Assembly: GCA_007128855.1 (NCBI GenBank)
Contig: SKWQ01000205.1
Coordinates: forward strand, 1 to 36,610
From: Balneolales bacterium
Lineage (GTDB): Bacteria; Bacteroidota; Rhodothermia; Balneolales; Natronogracilivirgulaceae
Direction: 5' to 3'
DNA: 36,610 nt
Shown: positions 7,160-16,695 of the stretch, piece by piece
How the letters are laid out: every line of letters begins with the position of its first letter
How positions within the stretch are numbered: position 1 is the stretch's first letter
Translations under genes and position numbers: made by a program
The notes under the pieces: generated by a model
Told to the model about the DNA's origin: nothing
Database searches by the model: none
What the model saw: the letters and a program-made list of their open reading frames with translations, nothing else

Positions 7160-8587
7160 TCATCTGACACTTTCGTCGTGCTCGCGTGACATATCCTCCA
7201 GCGTACGGCCCTTGGTCTCATTGATCACCTTGCGCACAAACACGAAAGCCACAATCCCGAAGAAGGAGTAGATTCCGTAGGACAAGCCCAGGCCAATGGA
7301 CGCCAGCAGCATCGGGAAGGTCATGGTGATGAGGAAGTTGGATCCCCACTGCGAGATACCGCAGACCGCCAGGGCAGCACCACGGAACTTGTTCGGGAAC
7401 ATCTCCCCGAGCATGACCCACATGACCGGACCCCAGGTAGTGGCGAAGAATGCGATATAGGCGTTTGCCGCAAGCAGTGCCAGAACACCCTCTGTTCCCG
7501 TGAGCTCAAGACGGCCCGCGTCACCCTCGGCGGCAAATCCGAATACCAGGGCAAGCACGCCCAGCATCAGGGCCTGCCCGAGCGCGCCGACCAGCAGCAG
7601 CGGCTTGCGGCCGACCTTGTCCACCAGATAGATGGCCAGGAACGTAAAGGCGACATTGACCGACCCGCTGATGACATTGGTCAACAGGGCATCGGCCTCG
7701 GTGAATCCGGCAGCCTGCCAGAGTACCGCGCCATAATAAAACACCACGTTGATGCCCGTGAACTGCTGCAGCGCGGCCAGGCCAAGGCCCGCCCAGACAA
7801 TGGGATGCAGGTTCCCGATCCGTTTGTTGACCAGGTCGGACAGGCTCGGCTTCTCCTCGCGTTTGACCGTCAGATGGATCTCTTCCACCTTTGCTTTGGC
7901 ATCCAGCTTGCGTGACAAGCGGTTCAGGACCCCCTCGGCGGCATCGAATTTCCCGGCCGCCACCAGGTAGCGCGGCGATTCGGGAATGAACATCAATGCA
8001 ATCAGGAAGATGGATGCGGGGATGAGTTCCATCCAGAACATCCATTGCCATGCGCCGAACCCGAACCAGAACGGTTCTGTGGATGCGCCCGCTGCCGTGG
8101 CAATTGAATAGTTGCTCACAAAAGAGGTAAACAGCCCGATCACGATGGCCAGCTGCTGCAGGGAAATCAGGCCACCACGGAAACGCGCAGGTGCGATTTC
8201 ACCAATGTATGCCGGTGCGATGATGCTCGCGGCACCGACTGCAAGTCCACCAAGGATGCGGAACGCGACGAATTCAGCGGAACTCCCGGCAATTCCCGAG
8301 CCCCAGGCACTGATCATGAAAGCGGCCGCCGTAACAAGAAGCACCGGTTTGCGCCCGAACTTGTCGGCCAGGGTCCCGGCAAAAAAGGCACCCACCGCAC
8401 AGCCGAGCAGCATCGAAGCCACATTAAAGCCGGTTCCTACGGCATCCGAATCGAATGCCATTTGAAGCGCATCGACCGTTCCGTTAATAACACCGCTGTC
8501 GTATCCGAAAAGAAATCCACCCAGGGCGGCAATGACGGATAGAAATATAACGCGGCCCATGTTGTCGCCGCTATCGTTGTTAGTCAT
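7160..8587 (-). CDS. Sugar porter family MFS transporter
   Basis: This 475-residue inner-membrane transporter, with twelve predicted helices, would import a sugar with H+ or Na+. It carries the sugar-porter signatures in order: GFLFGYDSGVINGT in helix 1, the DKFGRKPVLL loop between helices 2 and 3, RILGGLAVGAASIIAPAYIGE, PESPRYLVAAGK after helix 6, QQFTGINVVFYYG in helix 7, VDKVGRKPLLL between helices 8 and 9, and a C-terminal ETKGRTLEDM. This full set, including PESPRYL and the ETKG tail, places it with XylE/GalP/AraE-like porters. The exact sugar cannot be read from sequence. It is divergent from the FAD/Fe-S oxidase across a 355-bp gap, and no sugar-catabolic gene is next to it. Confidence 0.93.
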   Translation of the reverse strand: MTNNDSGDNMGRVIFLSVIAALGGFLFGYDSGVINGTVDALQMAFDSDAVGTGFNVASMLLGCAVGAFFAGTLADKFGRKPVLLVTAAAFMISAWGSGIAGSSAEFVAFRILGGLAVGAASIIAPAYIGEIAPARFRGGLISLQQLAIVIGLFTSFVSNYSIATAAGASTEPFWFGFGAWQWMFWMELIPASIFLIALMFIPESPRYLVAAGKFDAAEGVLNRLSRKLDAKAKVEEIHLTVKREEKPSLSDLVNKRIGNLHPIVWAGLGLAALQQFTGINVVFYYGAVLWQAAGFTEADALLTNVISGSVNVAFTFLAIYLVDKVGRKPLLLVGALGQALMLGVLALVFGFAAEGDAGRLELTGTEGVLALLAANAYIAFFATTWGPVMWVMLGEMFPNKFRGAALAVCGISQWGSNFLITMTFPMLLASIGLGLSYGIYSFFGIVAFVFVRKVINETKGRTLEDMSREHDESVR

Positions 8588-8942
8588 GGCAATCGTAGTT
8601 TTTTCCGTTTTCTTGTTATACCAAAGCGGAACGTTTTATCTGTAAATACCACTGCCCGCCAGGCGCATGATGCAGGTCCAGAAGCGAACCGTAATATAGA
8701 AAACTCACCAATTGTTGCACAGAATTTTTAAATGTCATGGGTGTGGGCTTTTTTCAAAGGGCGACCGGCAGACCGGATAAGGCGTCCGGCGATGTTTTAA
8801 TCTGTCTAATTATCGCCTGAATTTCTATCTTACGCTGTCATTACGCTGCAGCAAGGATATCCGGTGATCACACCCTGCAACCAGCAATGGCCTTCATCCC
8901 CTGCTGCGATGTCTCGTCTTTAAATCCATTTCAGAACCATTC
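8588..8942. other. 355-bp divergent intergenic region
   Basis: This gap should hold the promoters of the sugar porter (minus) and the FAD/Fe-S oxidase (plus). I found no coding frame with support and no full Bacteroidota-type promoter match on either strand. A short inverted repeat (CCGGA, 7-nt loop, TCCGG, near 8774-8790) and a TATCTTAC sequence near 8826 are the only features of note; neither is strong enough to name. Confidence 0.4.
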
Positions 8943-11936
8943 ATGTCATCCAGACTCCCGTTCATTACCGACACGCTCACGCGCCAGCTCTATTCCAGCG
9001 ACGCTTCCCTGTACCAGGAACTCCCCGCAGCCGTCACCTTCCCAAAAGACCGGGATGACTTCCGCCTGGTCATTGAACACGCCCGCCGTGAGAACCTCTC
9101 GATAACCATGCGCGCGGCCGGCACCAGTCTGGCCGGACAGACCACCGGGGACGGCATCATCGCCGACATCTCCCGGTTCATGCATCATATTGTCGAAATC
9201 GACCCCGCAGGTCGCACCGCCCGCGTGCAGCCGGGCGTGATCCGCGACCAGCTCAACCGCGCGGCCGGCGAGCACGGACTCCTTTTCGGTCCCGACACCT
9301 CCACCACCGACCGGTGCATGCTCGGAGGGATGATCGCCAACAACTCCTGCGGCTCCTACTCCATCAAGTACGGCACCACCCGTGAGCATGTCGTGAAACT
9401 GGATGTGATGCTGAGCGACGGCTCCCCGGCCACGTTCAAGCCGCTATCCGAAACGGAACTGAAGGAAAAAATGCAACTCCAGTCGCTGGAAGGACGCATC
9501 TACCGGGAAATGTACCAGATGCTGACCGATAACCGCGAGCTTATCCTGGAAAATTTTCCTCACCCGGATGTCAAGCGGCGCAACACCGGATACGCCCTCG
9601 ACCGGCTCTGTGAAATGCACCCGATCACGCCCGGCGGACGCCCCTTCAACCTGTGCGAGCTGCTCAGCGGCAGCGAAGGCACGCTGGCCATGATCAGCGA
9701 GGCCGTCGTCCGGCTGGAACCGGTCGAAAAGCACAAACTGCTGCTCATCCCTCAATTCGCATCCCTCCAGGAAGCGCTCCGCAGCACCGTGGACGCCGTA
9801 GCATTCGAACCGGCCGCCGTGGAGCTGATCGACAACTTTATCCTCGATGCCACCAAAGGCAACATCGAACAGCGCCGCAACCGGTTCTTCCTGGAAGGCG
9901 AACCGATGGCCCTGCTGATCATCGAGTTCCAGGGTGACGATATGGACGAACTGCGGGACCGCGCCCGCCGGCTCAAGGAGAAGCTGATCGCCGAAAAGAA
10001 GGGCTACGCGCATTCGCTCATGGAAAAAACGGAGGAAATGGCCCGCGTCTGGAACCTCCGCAAGGCCGGGCTCGGCCTGCTCATGGGACACCTGGCCGAT
10101 TCCAACTCCCCCGAATTCGTGGACGACACGGCCGTGCGCGTCGAAGACCTGCCCGACTACATCGCCGAATTCCAGCAGATCCTCGATAAATACGGCACGC
10201 AGAGCGTCTACTATGCCCACGCATCGGTCGGCGAGCTGCACCTGCGCCCGATCCTCGACATCAAAACGCAGGAGGGCCTCGACAAGATGAAGGCGATCGC
10301 CGAAGATGTGGCCGGCCTGGTGAAGAAATACCGCGGTTCGCTTTCGGGTGAACATGGTGACGGACGCCTGCGGTCGCACCTGATTGAAAAAATGGTGGGA
10401 CCGGATGTGATGCGCCTTCTCCGAAAGGTCAAGCAGATCTGGGATCCGGACCACATCTTCAACCGCGGCAAGATCATCGATCCCGACCCGATGGACACCG
10501 ACCTGCGCTATTCGCCCGGCTACCGGGAGATCGAAGTGGATACCGTATTCAAGTGGCGGGCGGAGAATGGGTTCGGTCCGGCCGTCGAGCTCTGCAACGG
10601 CGCCGGCGTGTGCCGGAAAAAAGTCGAAAGCGGCGGCACCATGTGTCCCTCCTACATGGCCACGCTCGATGAAAAAGACAGCACCCGCGGGCGTGCCAAC
10701 GTCTTCCGCCAGGTCTTCTCCAGCCAGCAACAGGACGGTTTCACCTCCGAGGAGATCAGGGAAGCGCTCAGCTTGTGCCTGAGCTGCAAAGCGTGTAAAT
10801 CCGAGTGTCCCGCCAACGTCGACATGGCCAAGCTGAAAGCCGAATTCACCCACGGCTGGCACCGCGAAACGGGCATCCCCCTCGCATCACGCTTCTTCGG
10901 CAACGCGGCTCTGGTCTATCCGCTTGCCGGACTGTTTGCCCCCATCGTCAATTACCTGAACGGGCTCGGGCCGGTCAAGGGCGTCTACCAGCAGCTCCTG
11001 AACATCCATCCGGATCGCAAACTCCCCGACTTCGCGCTGCAGACCTTCATGCGCTGGTACCGGAAACACGGTCTGGCCGAGATCGGAGATACTACAAACG
11101 GAACTCCGCAAAGCAGTCAAATCCATACCGGGAGCGGGCAAAGCAGTACCGGACAAAACGCGACCGGGCAAAACGATGCCGGTGGAAAAGGCAGCAGCTC
11201 CGCCGAAAAAACCAAAGTCGCCCTCATCATCGACTGGTTCACCGACTATCACGAGCCTTCCGTCGGCCAGGCCGCCCTGAACGTGCTGCGCGCCCTGAAC
11301 TGCGAAGTCAAGGTCATCGGCCCGCTCGAAAGCGGCCGCACCCAGATTTCCCGCGGGATCCTCGACACGGCCAAAAAAATCGCCGTCCGTAACATCCGGG
11401 ACATGAAACCCCTGGTGGATGCGGGCTACCGCCTGGTCGGACTCGAACCCAGCGAAATCCTCACCTTCCGCGACGAATACCCGGACCTGTGCGATGAGGA
11501 ACAGCTGGATGACGCCCGCAAGGTTGCCGCGGCCTCTTTCCTTCTCGAAGAATTTCTGGCTGCGGAAGCGGACCCGACACTGTTCCGGACCCTTTTTGGC
11601 GGCGGCGGACAAAAAGTATATGTCCACGGACACTGCTACACCAAGGCGCTGGTCGGAACCTCACCGGTCCTGGAATCCCTGCGCCTGGCCGGTTACGACC
11701 CGCTCGAGCTGAAAACCGGCTGCTGCGGCATGGCCGGCAGTTTCGGTTACGAGGAGAAAAACTACGAGGTCTCCATGAAGATCGGCGAACTGGCGCTGTT
11801 TCCGCAGATCCGCGAGCTCCGGGCAGATGATATCATCTGCTCACACGGCTTTTCTTGCCGGCACCAGATCTCCGATGGAACCAGCCGTAAAGGACAGCAT
11901 ACGGCCGAAATCATCTGGGACAGTTTTCGGCACTGA
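8943..11936 (+). CDS. FAD-linked oxidase fused to Fe-S/CCG module (YdiJ/D-lactate dehydrogenase-like)
   Basis: This 997-residue protein oxidises a 2-hydroxy acid (D-lactate, D-2-hydroxyglutarate or similar) with FAD and passes electrons through iron-sulfur clusters, probably to quinone. Domain order: FAD-binding PCMH domain (about residues 35-270; RAAGTSLAGQTTGDGI and GGMIANNSCGSYSIKYGT), the FAD-oxidase C domain (to about 535; GEHGDGRLRSHL, DPDHIFNRGKI), a ferredoxin-like region with clustered cysteines (CNGAGVCRK near 551, GTMCPSY, CLSCKACKSECP near 610-625), and a C-terminal CCG domain (VHGHCYTKAL, KTGCCGMAGSFGYE). Length fits the fused YdiJ-type class. A hydrophilic linker near residues 716-757 contains three 15-bp repeat units. 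The substrate is not fixed by sequence; glycolate-type activity is an alternative. Confidence 0.92.
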   Translation: MSSRLPFITDTLTRQLYSSDASLYQELPAAVTFPKDRDDFRLVIEHARRENLSITMRAAGTSLAGQTTGDGIIADISRFMHHIVEIDPAGRTARVQPGVIRDQLNRAAGEHGLLFGPDTSTTDRCMLGGMIANNSCGSYSIKYGTTREHVVKLDVMLSDGSPATFKPLSETELKEKMQLQSLEGRIYREMYQMLTDNRELILENFPHPDVKRRNTGYALDRLCEMHPITPGGRPFNLCELLSGSEGTLAMISEAVVRLEPVEKHKLLLIPQFASLQEALRSTVDAVAFEPAAVELIDNFILDATKGNIEQRRNRFFLEGEPMALLIIEFQGDDMDELRDRARRLKEKLIAEKKGYAHSLMEKTEEMARVWNLRKAGLGLLMGHLADSNSPEFVDDTAVRVEDLPDYIAEFQQILDKYGTQSVYYAHASVGELHLRPILDIKTQEGLDKMKAIAEDVAGLVKKYRGSLSGEHGDGRLRSHLIEKMVGPDVMRLLRKVKQIWDPDHIFNRGKIIDPDPMDTDLRYSPGYREIEVDTVFKWRAENGFGPAVELCNGAGVCRKKVESGGTMCPSYMATLDEKDSTRGRANVFRQVFSSQQQDGFTSEEIREALSLCLSCKACKSECPANVDMAKLKAEFTHGWHRETGIPLASRFFGNAALVYPLAGLFAPIVNYLNGLGPVKGVYQQLLNIHPDRKLPDFALQTFMRWYRKHGLAEIGDTTNGTPQSSQIHTGSGQSSTGQNATGQNDAGGKGSSSAEKTKVALIIDWFTDYHEPSVGQAALNVLRALNCEVKVIGPLESGRTQISRGILDTAKKIAVRNIRDMKPLVDAGYRLVGLEPSEILTFRDEYPDLCDEEQLDDARKVAAASFLLEEFLAAEADPTLFRTLFGGGGQKVYVHGHCYTKALVGTSPVLESLRLAGYDPLELKTGCCGMAGSFGYEEKNYEVSMKIGELALFPQIRELRADDIICSHGFSCRHQISDGTSRKGQHTAEIIWDSFRH
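11133..11177 (+). repeat. Three 15-bp in-frame units in the FAD/Fe-S oxidase linker
   Basis: Three successive 15-bp units encode SGQSS, TGQNA and TGQND, inside a longer S/T/G/Q/N-rich linker between the iron-sulfur region and the CCG domain. The units share the pattern (A/G)GN-GGN-CAA. The phase preserves the frame. It resembles the 15-bp repeats in the WbqC-like gene and in meaB. Confidence 0.7.
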
Positions 11937-12062
11937 TATAGCGAATCCCCGGGTGCATCCCTGCACAGACGTGCCTCATAACCAGAACTTAGGCCTTGAT
12001 GCACATGAAACCGGAACGGCAGGAACTAACCCTGTCCGGCCGGGGATCAGCAGCGCTGCCGG

Positions 12063-13319
12063 TCAGTCTTCTTCCTGCGGCTGCTTGACCAGCGCGACGG
12101 CACCTTTGATGTCGAAGGTCTGCACATCCACCGGCTTTGCATAATCCATGACCGGAATGGCATTTCCCTGCTTGTCCACAATACGGTATTCCACGCACAT
12201 GGACCTTCCATCGGACACTTTTTTCAGGTGCTGTATGGCCGTTTCCTGGTCGTCAGGATGGACCAGGCGTTTCCAGCCATCATGGCCTTCGCACTCACCG
12301 ACCTCATAGCCTGTAATGTTGGTCACATCCCCTGAAATCCATCGGAATTCGGGCTCGCCCTTTTCACTGAAACTGAGCCCGTACTTGAAATCGCTCTTGG
12401 TGTTGAAGATCCGGTTGAAATCCTGGTTCCGCTGGTAGAGTGTCTTGAGGACCTTCTTCCGCAGTGAGATGTTACTCACCTCGGTGCGCATCACTTTCTC
12501 CGTTTTCAGCTCCAGCGGCTGGATGGTGGCTTCCACCTGCACCGGAAGGCCGCTTTTGTGCTGGAAAATGAACCGGTAATCCGACTGGGTCCTGAAATCC
12601 TCCTTCCAGAGCTCCTCGAACCGGTCCTTGAGGATGTTGCCGTGCTTCTCCGGCATGATCTCCCAGAACTTCATTTTTTGAAGCTCCTCTTTTTCAAATC
12701 CGATGAGCTCCTGCAGCGATTTGTTGGCAAACCGGATGGACCCGTCCCGGGCAATGTCAAGGATGGTCCGCTTCGATGTCTCATAGAAGTCGTCCATCTC
12801 CACCTTGCTGTCGACAAGCGACTGCTCCACACGCTTGCGTTCGGTGATGTCGTGCTGGTAGGAGACCCAATGTGTGATCCTGCCGCCCTCATCCACCAGC
12901 GGATGGATGTCCCACTGGTTGATGAATTCGGAACCGTCCTTCCGGTAATTCACGGTCTGTCCAAAAAATGCCTTGCCTTCGATGAGCGAATCTTTGAGGC
13001 GGTCGAGCGTCGCCCGGTCGGTTTTCGGACCCTGAAGGATCCTTGGAGTCTCGCCGATCACTTCCTCTTTCCTGTATCCCGTCATCTTTTCGAAACCCTC
13101 GTTGACATACACGATTTTGGGTCCGGGCTTGTCCAGGTCGAGTTCGGTGATCAGAATGGAGTCGTAATCGTTGCGAATAGCTGCCTCGAGCAGTTTCAGT
13201 TCTTTCCTGGCGGTATCCCGCTCATCAATAATTTTTTCGATTAAATCTTTCAGAGCTTCTGCTGAGGTATCATCCTTGGCGTGTCTGCGTACGGCACGCA
13301 TGGCTTCCAAAATATCCAT
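12063..13319 (-). CDS. PAS-domain sensor protein without an output domain
   Basis: This 418-residue soluble protein has an N-terminal helical stretch (about 1-45) and three PAS domains: about 48-150, 165-275 and 290-412. The first is close to the LOV subgroup: NEGFEKMTGYRKEEVIGE, RILQGPKTDRATLDRLKDSL, NYRKDGSEFINQWDIHPL and the QHDITERKR end. The photoactive cysteine of the GRNCRFLQG motif is replaced by proline (Pro92, GETPRILQG), so flavin-adduct photochemistry should be absent. The protein ends right after the third PAS domain with no kinase, GGDEF, methyl-accepting or DNA-binding region, so it would act by binding partners. No membrane segment is visible. The neighbour upstream is meaB, with a 171-bp gap containing an inverted repeat, so it probably has its own promoter. 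Confidence 0.85.
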   Translation of the reverse strand: MDILEAMRAVRRHAKDDTSAEALKDLIEKIIDERDTARKELKLLEAAIRNDYDSILITELDLDKPGPKIVYVNEGFEKMTGYRKEEVIGETPRILQGPKTDRATLDRLKDSLIEGKAFFGQTVNYRKDGSEFINQWDIHPLVDEGGRITHWVSYQHDITERKRVEQSLVDSKVEMDDFYETSKRTILDIARDGSIRFANKSLQELIGFEKEELQKMKFWEIMPEKHGNILKDRFEELWKEDFRTQSDYRFIFQHKSGLPVQVEATIQPLELKTEKVMRTEVSNISLRKKVLKTLYQRNQDFNRIFNTKSDFKYGLSFSEKGEPEFRWISGDVTNITGYEVGECEGHDGWKRLVHPDDQETAIQHLKKVSDGRSMCVEYRIVDKQGNAIPVMDYAKPVDVQTFDIKGAVALVKQPQEED

Positions 13320-13347
13320 GACAATGGTATCTGTTTATAATATTATG

Positions 13348-13364
13348 CGTAACAAGGAGTTACG
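13348..13364 (-). promoter_or_regulatory. Inverted repeat upstream of the PAS gene
   Basis: CGTAAC, a 5-bp spacer, then GTTACG form a perfect 6-bp inverted repeat 29 bp upstream of the PAS gene ATG. A second palindrome with the same core, CCCGTTACGGG, lies at 13439-13449 in the same gap. Two sites sharing GTTACG fit a regulator-binding region, but no regulator is known for them. Confidence 0.35.
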
Positions 13365-13490
13365 ACTAAAATTGCCTCTATATCCTGTAAATGACGGGCA
13401 AAATTTGAGCGAGAGACGTATTCTATCACTATGTGAAGCCCGTTACGGGTGCAAATCGTTCCCGTTTTTTTCATTTTTTCTGAAATAATC

Positions 13491-14537
13491 TCACAGTGGC
13501 AACCCGCTTTTCGAATTCCACCGGCCTATCTCCCTGATAATCCGGTTCCGCAAAGAGAGTCCGGCACGGAGGGGGGTTGTCTTACCTTCACTGATTTCCC
13601 GCTCGAGTTCGTCCAGCATCCCTGGAAACCCCCGGTCATCCTCCAGCAGCTGGAGCAGTGAATCCTCGGCCAGGGAGCGGATCCACTGGCGAAGCTGCGT
13701 GCGGCGCTTCTCATCAAAACTGGAATCCTCTTTTCGGGTGGACAGCATCTCACTTGCAACCCGCCGGCACTCGTTTACCGATGCCCGGTCCAGGGCACTG
13801 CATGTACGCACTGTCGTCCCTGATCCGTCAACGTCTGTGATCTGAAGCGCATTCCTGTACTGTTCCGCTGCCTCTGCGGCCGCCTCCCGGCGGGTTCCGT
13901 CTGCCTTGTTCACCAGGATGATATCTGACATTTCGAGGATGCCACGCTTGATTCCCTGAAGGACGTCGCCGGCGTTCGGTAGCATGAGCACGATGAAGAG
14001 ATCCGTCATGCTGCTTACCCGCCACTCGGATTGTCCGGCTCCCACCGTCTCGACCAGCACGGTATCATAACCGGCCGCCTCGCAGAGCAGCATCGCCTCC
14101 CGGGTCTTGCGCGCCACACCGCCGGGAGTGCGTCCGGCCGGGGATGGGCGGACAAACACCTGATCCATGCGTGAGAGATCGGCCATCCGGGTTTTATCGC
14201 CAAGGATACTCCCACCGGAGACCGGGCTGCTGGGATCCACGGCCAGCACAGCCACCTTGTGACCATCCTCCGCAAGTATGCGTCCCAGCATTTCGATGAA
14301 CGTGCTTTTTCCGGCACCCGGCATGCCGCTGATCCCTATCCGGTCGGCGCTGCCACTGAACGGGATCAACCGTTCCAGCAGCTCCTGGGCCGGCTCCACA
14401 TCCTCAATGCGGTTGCTCTCCACCAGGGTGATCCCCCGCGCCAGATCCCGCCGGCTGCCCGTCCTTATCGCATCCGCCCATGCATCAAACCCTTTTGCAT
14501 CAAGTCCGCGTGCATCAAATCCGCTTTTCCTGCTCAT
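13491..14537 (-). CDS. meaB: Methylmalonyl-CoA mutase-associated GTPase MeaB
   Basis: This 348-residue P-loop GTPase (G3E family) protects and reloads the adenosylcobalamin cofactor of methylmalonyl-CoA mutase. It has the Walker A motif GMPGAGKST (residues 71-79), the [20 protein letters not shown] segment, the [20 protein letters not shown] switch region, [10 protein letters not shown] and the guanine-specificity motif NKADG, all typical of MeaB/ArgK. The start codon overlaps the mutase stop codon by 4 bp (ATGA at 14534-14537), which indicates coupled translation and a shared role. The N-terminus is unusual: residues 6-20 are three pentapeptides ([15 protein letters not shown]) encoded by a 15-bp tandem repeat. 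The older ArgK kinase annotation of such proteins is not supported here. Confidence 0.95.
   Translation of the reverse strand: MSRKSGFDARGLDAKGFDAWADAIRTGSRRDLARGITLVESNRIEDVEPAQELLERLIPFSGSADRIGISGMPGAGKSTFIEMLGRILAEDGHKVAVLAVDPSSPVSGGSILGDKTRMADLSRMDQVFVRPSPAGRTPGGVARKTREAMLLCEAAGYDTVLVETVGAGQSEWRVSSMTDLFIVLMLPNAGDVLQGIKRGILEMSDIILVNKADGTRREAAAEAAEQYRNALQITDVDGSGTTVRTCSALDRASVNECRRVASEMLSTRKEDSSFDEKRRTQLRQWIRSLAEDSLLQLLEDDRGFPGMLDELEREISEGKTTPLRAGLSLRNRIIREIGRWNSKSGLPL
14478..14522 (-). repeat. Three 15-bp units in the meaB N-terminus
   Basis: Three adjacent 15-bp units encode [10 protein letters not shown] and GFDAW, each with a core of the form TTTGATGCA or CTTGATGCA. The repeat lies in the extension before the conserved GTPase core, where it can vary without harming the P-loop. 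Confidence 0.7.
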
Positions 14538-16651
14538 GAGTTATCCGGTTCTTGAGGAAATTGTCCGGACCGTTCCGCGAGAAAACGCAGCACCTTGCGC
14601 GCCGCGTCGGGTATCCTGGTGCCGGGTCCGAATATTTCGAGCACACCTTTTTCCTTCAGCCACCTGGCATCTTTATCCGGGATCACACCGCCGGCCACCA
14701 CGGCAATCTCCCCGGCTCCTGCCTGTTTCAACTCCTCCAGCAACCGGGGGATCAGTGTCCGGTGCGCCCCCGCCAGTGTGGACACACCCACCATGTGCAC
14801 ATCGTTCTCCACGGCCTGTCGCGCCGCTTCGGCCGGGGTCAGGAACAACGGCCCGAGGTCGACATCAAACCCGATGTCGGCAAACGCGGATGCCACTATG
14901 CGGGCCCCGCGGTCATGGCCGTCCTGCCCGAGCTTGACCACCAGGATCCTGGGGCGGCGGCCTTCCCGGCGGGCAAATTCCTCTACTTCCTCCACTATTT
15001 CCATGATTTCTGACTTGTCCGTGTACATTTTTCGGTATACACCGGTTACCGGCATCGAATCCGCCCGGTAACGTCCCCATTCCTGTTCGAGTGCCGACGT
15101 CATCTCCCCGATCGTTGCCCGGGCCCGGGCCGCATCCACCATAAGCTGCAGCAGATTCTCTGCCTGACTGTCTTCCCGCTGGTCACTTGCGGATCTGTTA
15201 GCGATCCTTCCGGCCGCCTCCCTGAGCCGGTCAAGCGTCCCGGAAACATGTTGTGGATTGCGATTTGATCGCAGCAAGGCCAGTTCCCGGATCTGGTGGT
15301 CACGCACTTTCCGGTTGTCGACATCAAAAACCTCCGCTTCCCCGGCTTCCTCCTGCCTGTAGGCATTTACCCCGACCACGGTTTCCTCCCCGCTGTCGAT
15401 GGCGGCCTGACGGGCGGCGGCGGATTCCTGGATTTTGCGCTGGGGCATGCCCCGCTCAATGGCCTGCATCATGCCTCCCATCGCATCCACCTCACGGATG
15501 AGCGCCAGGGCTTCTTCCACCAGACCGGATGTGAGCGACTCCACCGCGAACGATCCGGCCATGGGGTCGACCGTCCGGCACAGATCGGTCTCTTCCTGCA
15601 GGATCAGCTGGGTGTTCCTGGCAATGCGGGCCGCCGTATCCGTCGGCAGCGAAAGCGCCTCGTCGTAGGAATTGGTGTGCAGGGATTGCGTTCCGCCCAG
15701 GACGGCGGCAAGAGCTTCTACTGTCGTGCGTACCACGTTGTTCAGCGGATCCTGAGCTGAGAGGCTCCAACCCGATGTCTGGCAGTGCATTCGCAGCAAC
15801 AACGATTTTTCGTTGTCCGGCTGGAACCGTTCTTTCACAAGTGTTGCCCACAGTTCGCGCGCGGCTCTCAGCTTTGCGATTTCCATGAGGAAATCCATGC
15901 CGACACCAAAGAAAAAGGAGAACCTGGGGGCCACATCATCGACATTCAGACCGGCCTCCCGGGCCGCCTCAAGATAGGCCAGTCCGTTGGCAATGGTGAA
16001 TGCCAGTTCCTGCACCGGTGTGGCACCGGCTTCCTGCATGTGGTATCCCGACACCGAAACGGAGTGGTACCGCGGCATGTGCCTGTGGGTCCAGGCCATG
16101 ATATCCGATACGATCCGCATCGACGGACCGGGCGGATAAATGAAGGTATTGCGGACCATGAACTCTTTCAGGATATCATTCTGGATGGTGCCGGAAAGTG
16201 CTTCCGGCGGCACACCCTGCTCTTCCGCAGCGACAATAAAGCATGCAAGCACCGGAAGTACGGCTCCGTTCATGGTCATCGAAACGGAAACCTTGTCCAG
16301 CGGGATGCCGTGGAACAGCCGTTTCATGTCCCCGACACTGTCAATGGCCACCCCGGCCATGCCCACATCCCCTTCCACACCCGGATGGTCCGAATCATAG
16401 CCCCGGTGCGTTGCAAGGTCGAATGCCACGCTGAGCCCCTTCTGTCCGGCAGCGAGCGCCTTATGATAGAAGGCATTGGTCTCCTCAGCCGTGGAGAAAC
16501 CTGCATACTGCCGTATGGTCCACGGCCTGTGAGTATACATGGTTTCATAAGGTCCGCGCCGGTACGGAAACGAGCCGGGCAGGGAATCCTTGTGATCACG
16601 GGCTTCCAGGTCCCGGGATGTGTAAAGCGAATTGATGTGCGACTTTTTCAT
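14534..16651 (-). CDS. mutB: Methylmalonyl-CoA mutase, large subunit type
   Basis: This 705-residue adenosylcobalamin enzyme interconverts methylmalonyl-CoA and succinyl-CoA. The N-terminal catalytic barrel has [14 protein letters not shown] with the substrate-site tyrosine, [29 protein letters not shown], and [11 protein letters not shown], which set it apart from isobutyryl-CoA mutase. The C-terminal B12-binding domain (from about residue 565) has [11 protein letters not shown], with the cobalt-ligand histidine in DGHDRG. I prefer the ATG at 16651; a GTG two codons upstream (16657) is possible. It overlaps meaB by 4 bp. No small-subunit mutA is adjacent, so it is either a homodimer of the Sbm type or its partner lies elsewhere. 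The likely role is propionate, odd-chain or branched-chain carbon metabolism, or propionyl-CoA formation in reverse. Confidence 0.96.
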   Translation of the reverse strand: MKKSHINSLYTSRDLEARDHKDSLPGSFPYRRGPYETMYTHRPWTIRQYAGFSTAEETNAFYHKALAAGQKGLSVAFDLATHRGYDSDHPGVEGDVGMAGVAIDSVGDMKRLFHGIPLDKVSVSMTMNGAVLPVLACFIVAAEEQGVPPEALSGTIQNDILKEFMVRNTFIYPPGPSMRIVSDIMAWTHRHMPRYHSVSVSGYHMQEAGATPVQELAFTIANGLAYLEAAREAGLNVDDVAPRFSFFFGVGMDFLMEIAKLRAARELWATLVKERFQPDNEKSLLLRMHCQTSGWSLSAQDPLNNVVRTTVEALAAVLGGTQSLHTNSYDEALSLPTDTAARIARNTQLILQEETDLCRTVDPMAGSFAVESLTSGLVEEALALIREVDAMGGMMQAIERGMPQRKIQESAAARQAAIDSGEETVVGVNAYRQEEAGEAEVFDVDNRKVRDHQIRELALLRSNRNPQHVSGTLDRLREAAGRIANRSASDQREDSQAENLLQLMVDAARARATIGEMTSALEQEWGRYRADSMPVTGVYRKMYTDKSEIMEIVEEVEEFARREGRRPRILVVKLGQDGHDRGARIVASAFADIGFDVDLGPLFLTPAEAARQAVENDVHMVGVSTLAGAHRTLIPRLLEELKQAGAGEIAVVAGGVIPDKDARWLKEKGVLEIFGPGTRIPDAARKVLRFLAERSGQFPQEPDNS

Positions 16652-16695
16652 GGGCACGGCTTCGGCTTCGGATTACCGGTATCCGACGGCTGCTG

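Noticed and set aside
9444-10862. A 472-residue open frame on the minus strand
   Set aside because: It is antisense to the FAD/Fe-S oxidase, whose catalytic and Fe-S motifs are certain.
13439-13472. Possible terminator (ACGGG/CCCGT stem before a T run)
   Set aside because: The T run follows the stem on the plus strand only, where no upstream plus-strand gene exists; the stem is only 5 bp.
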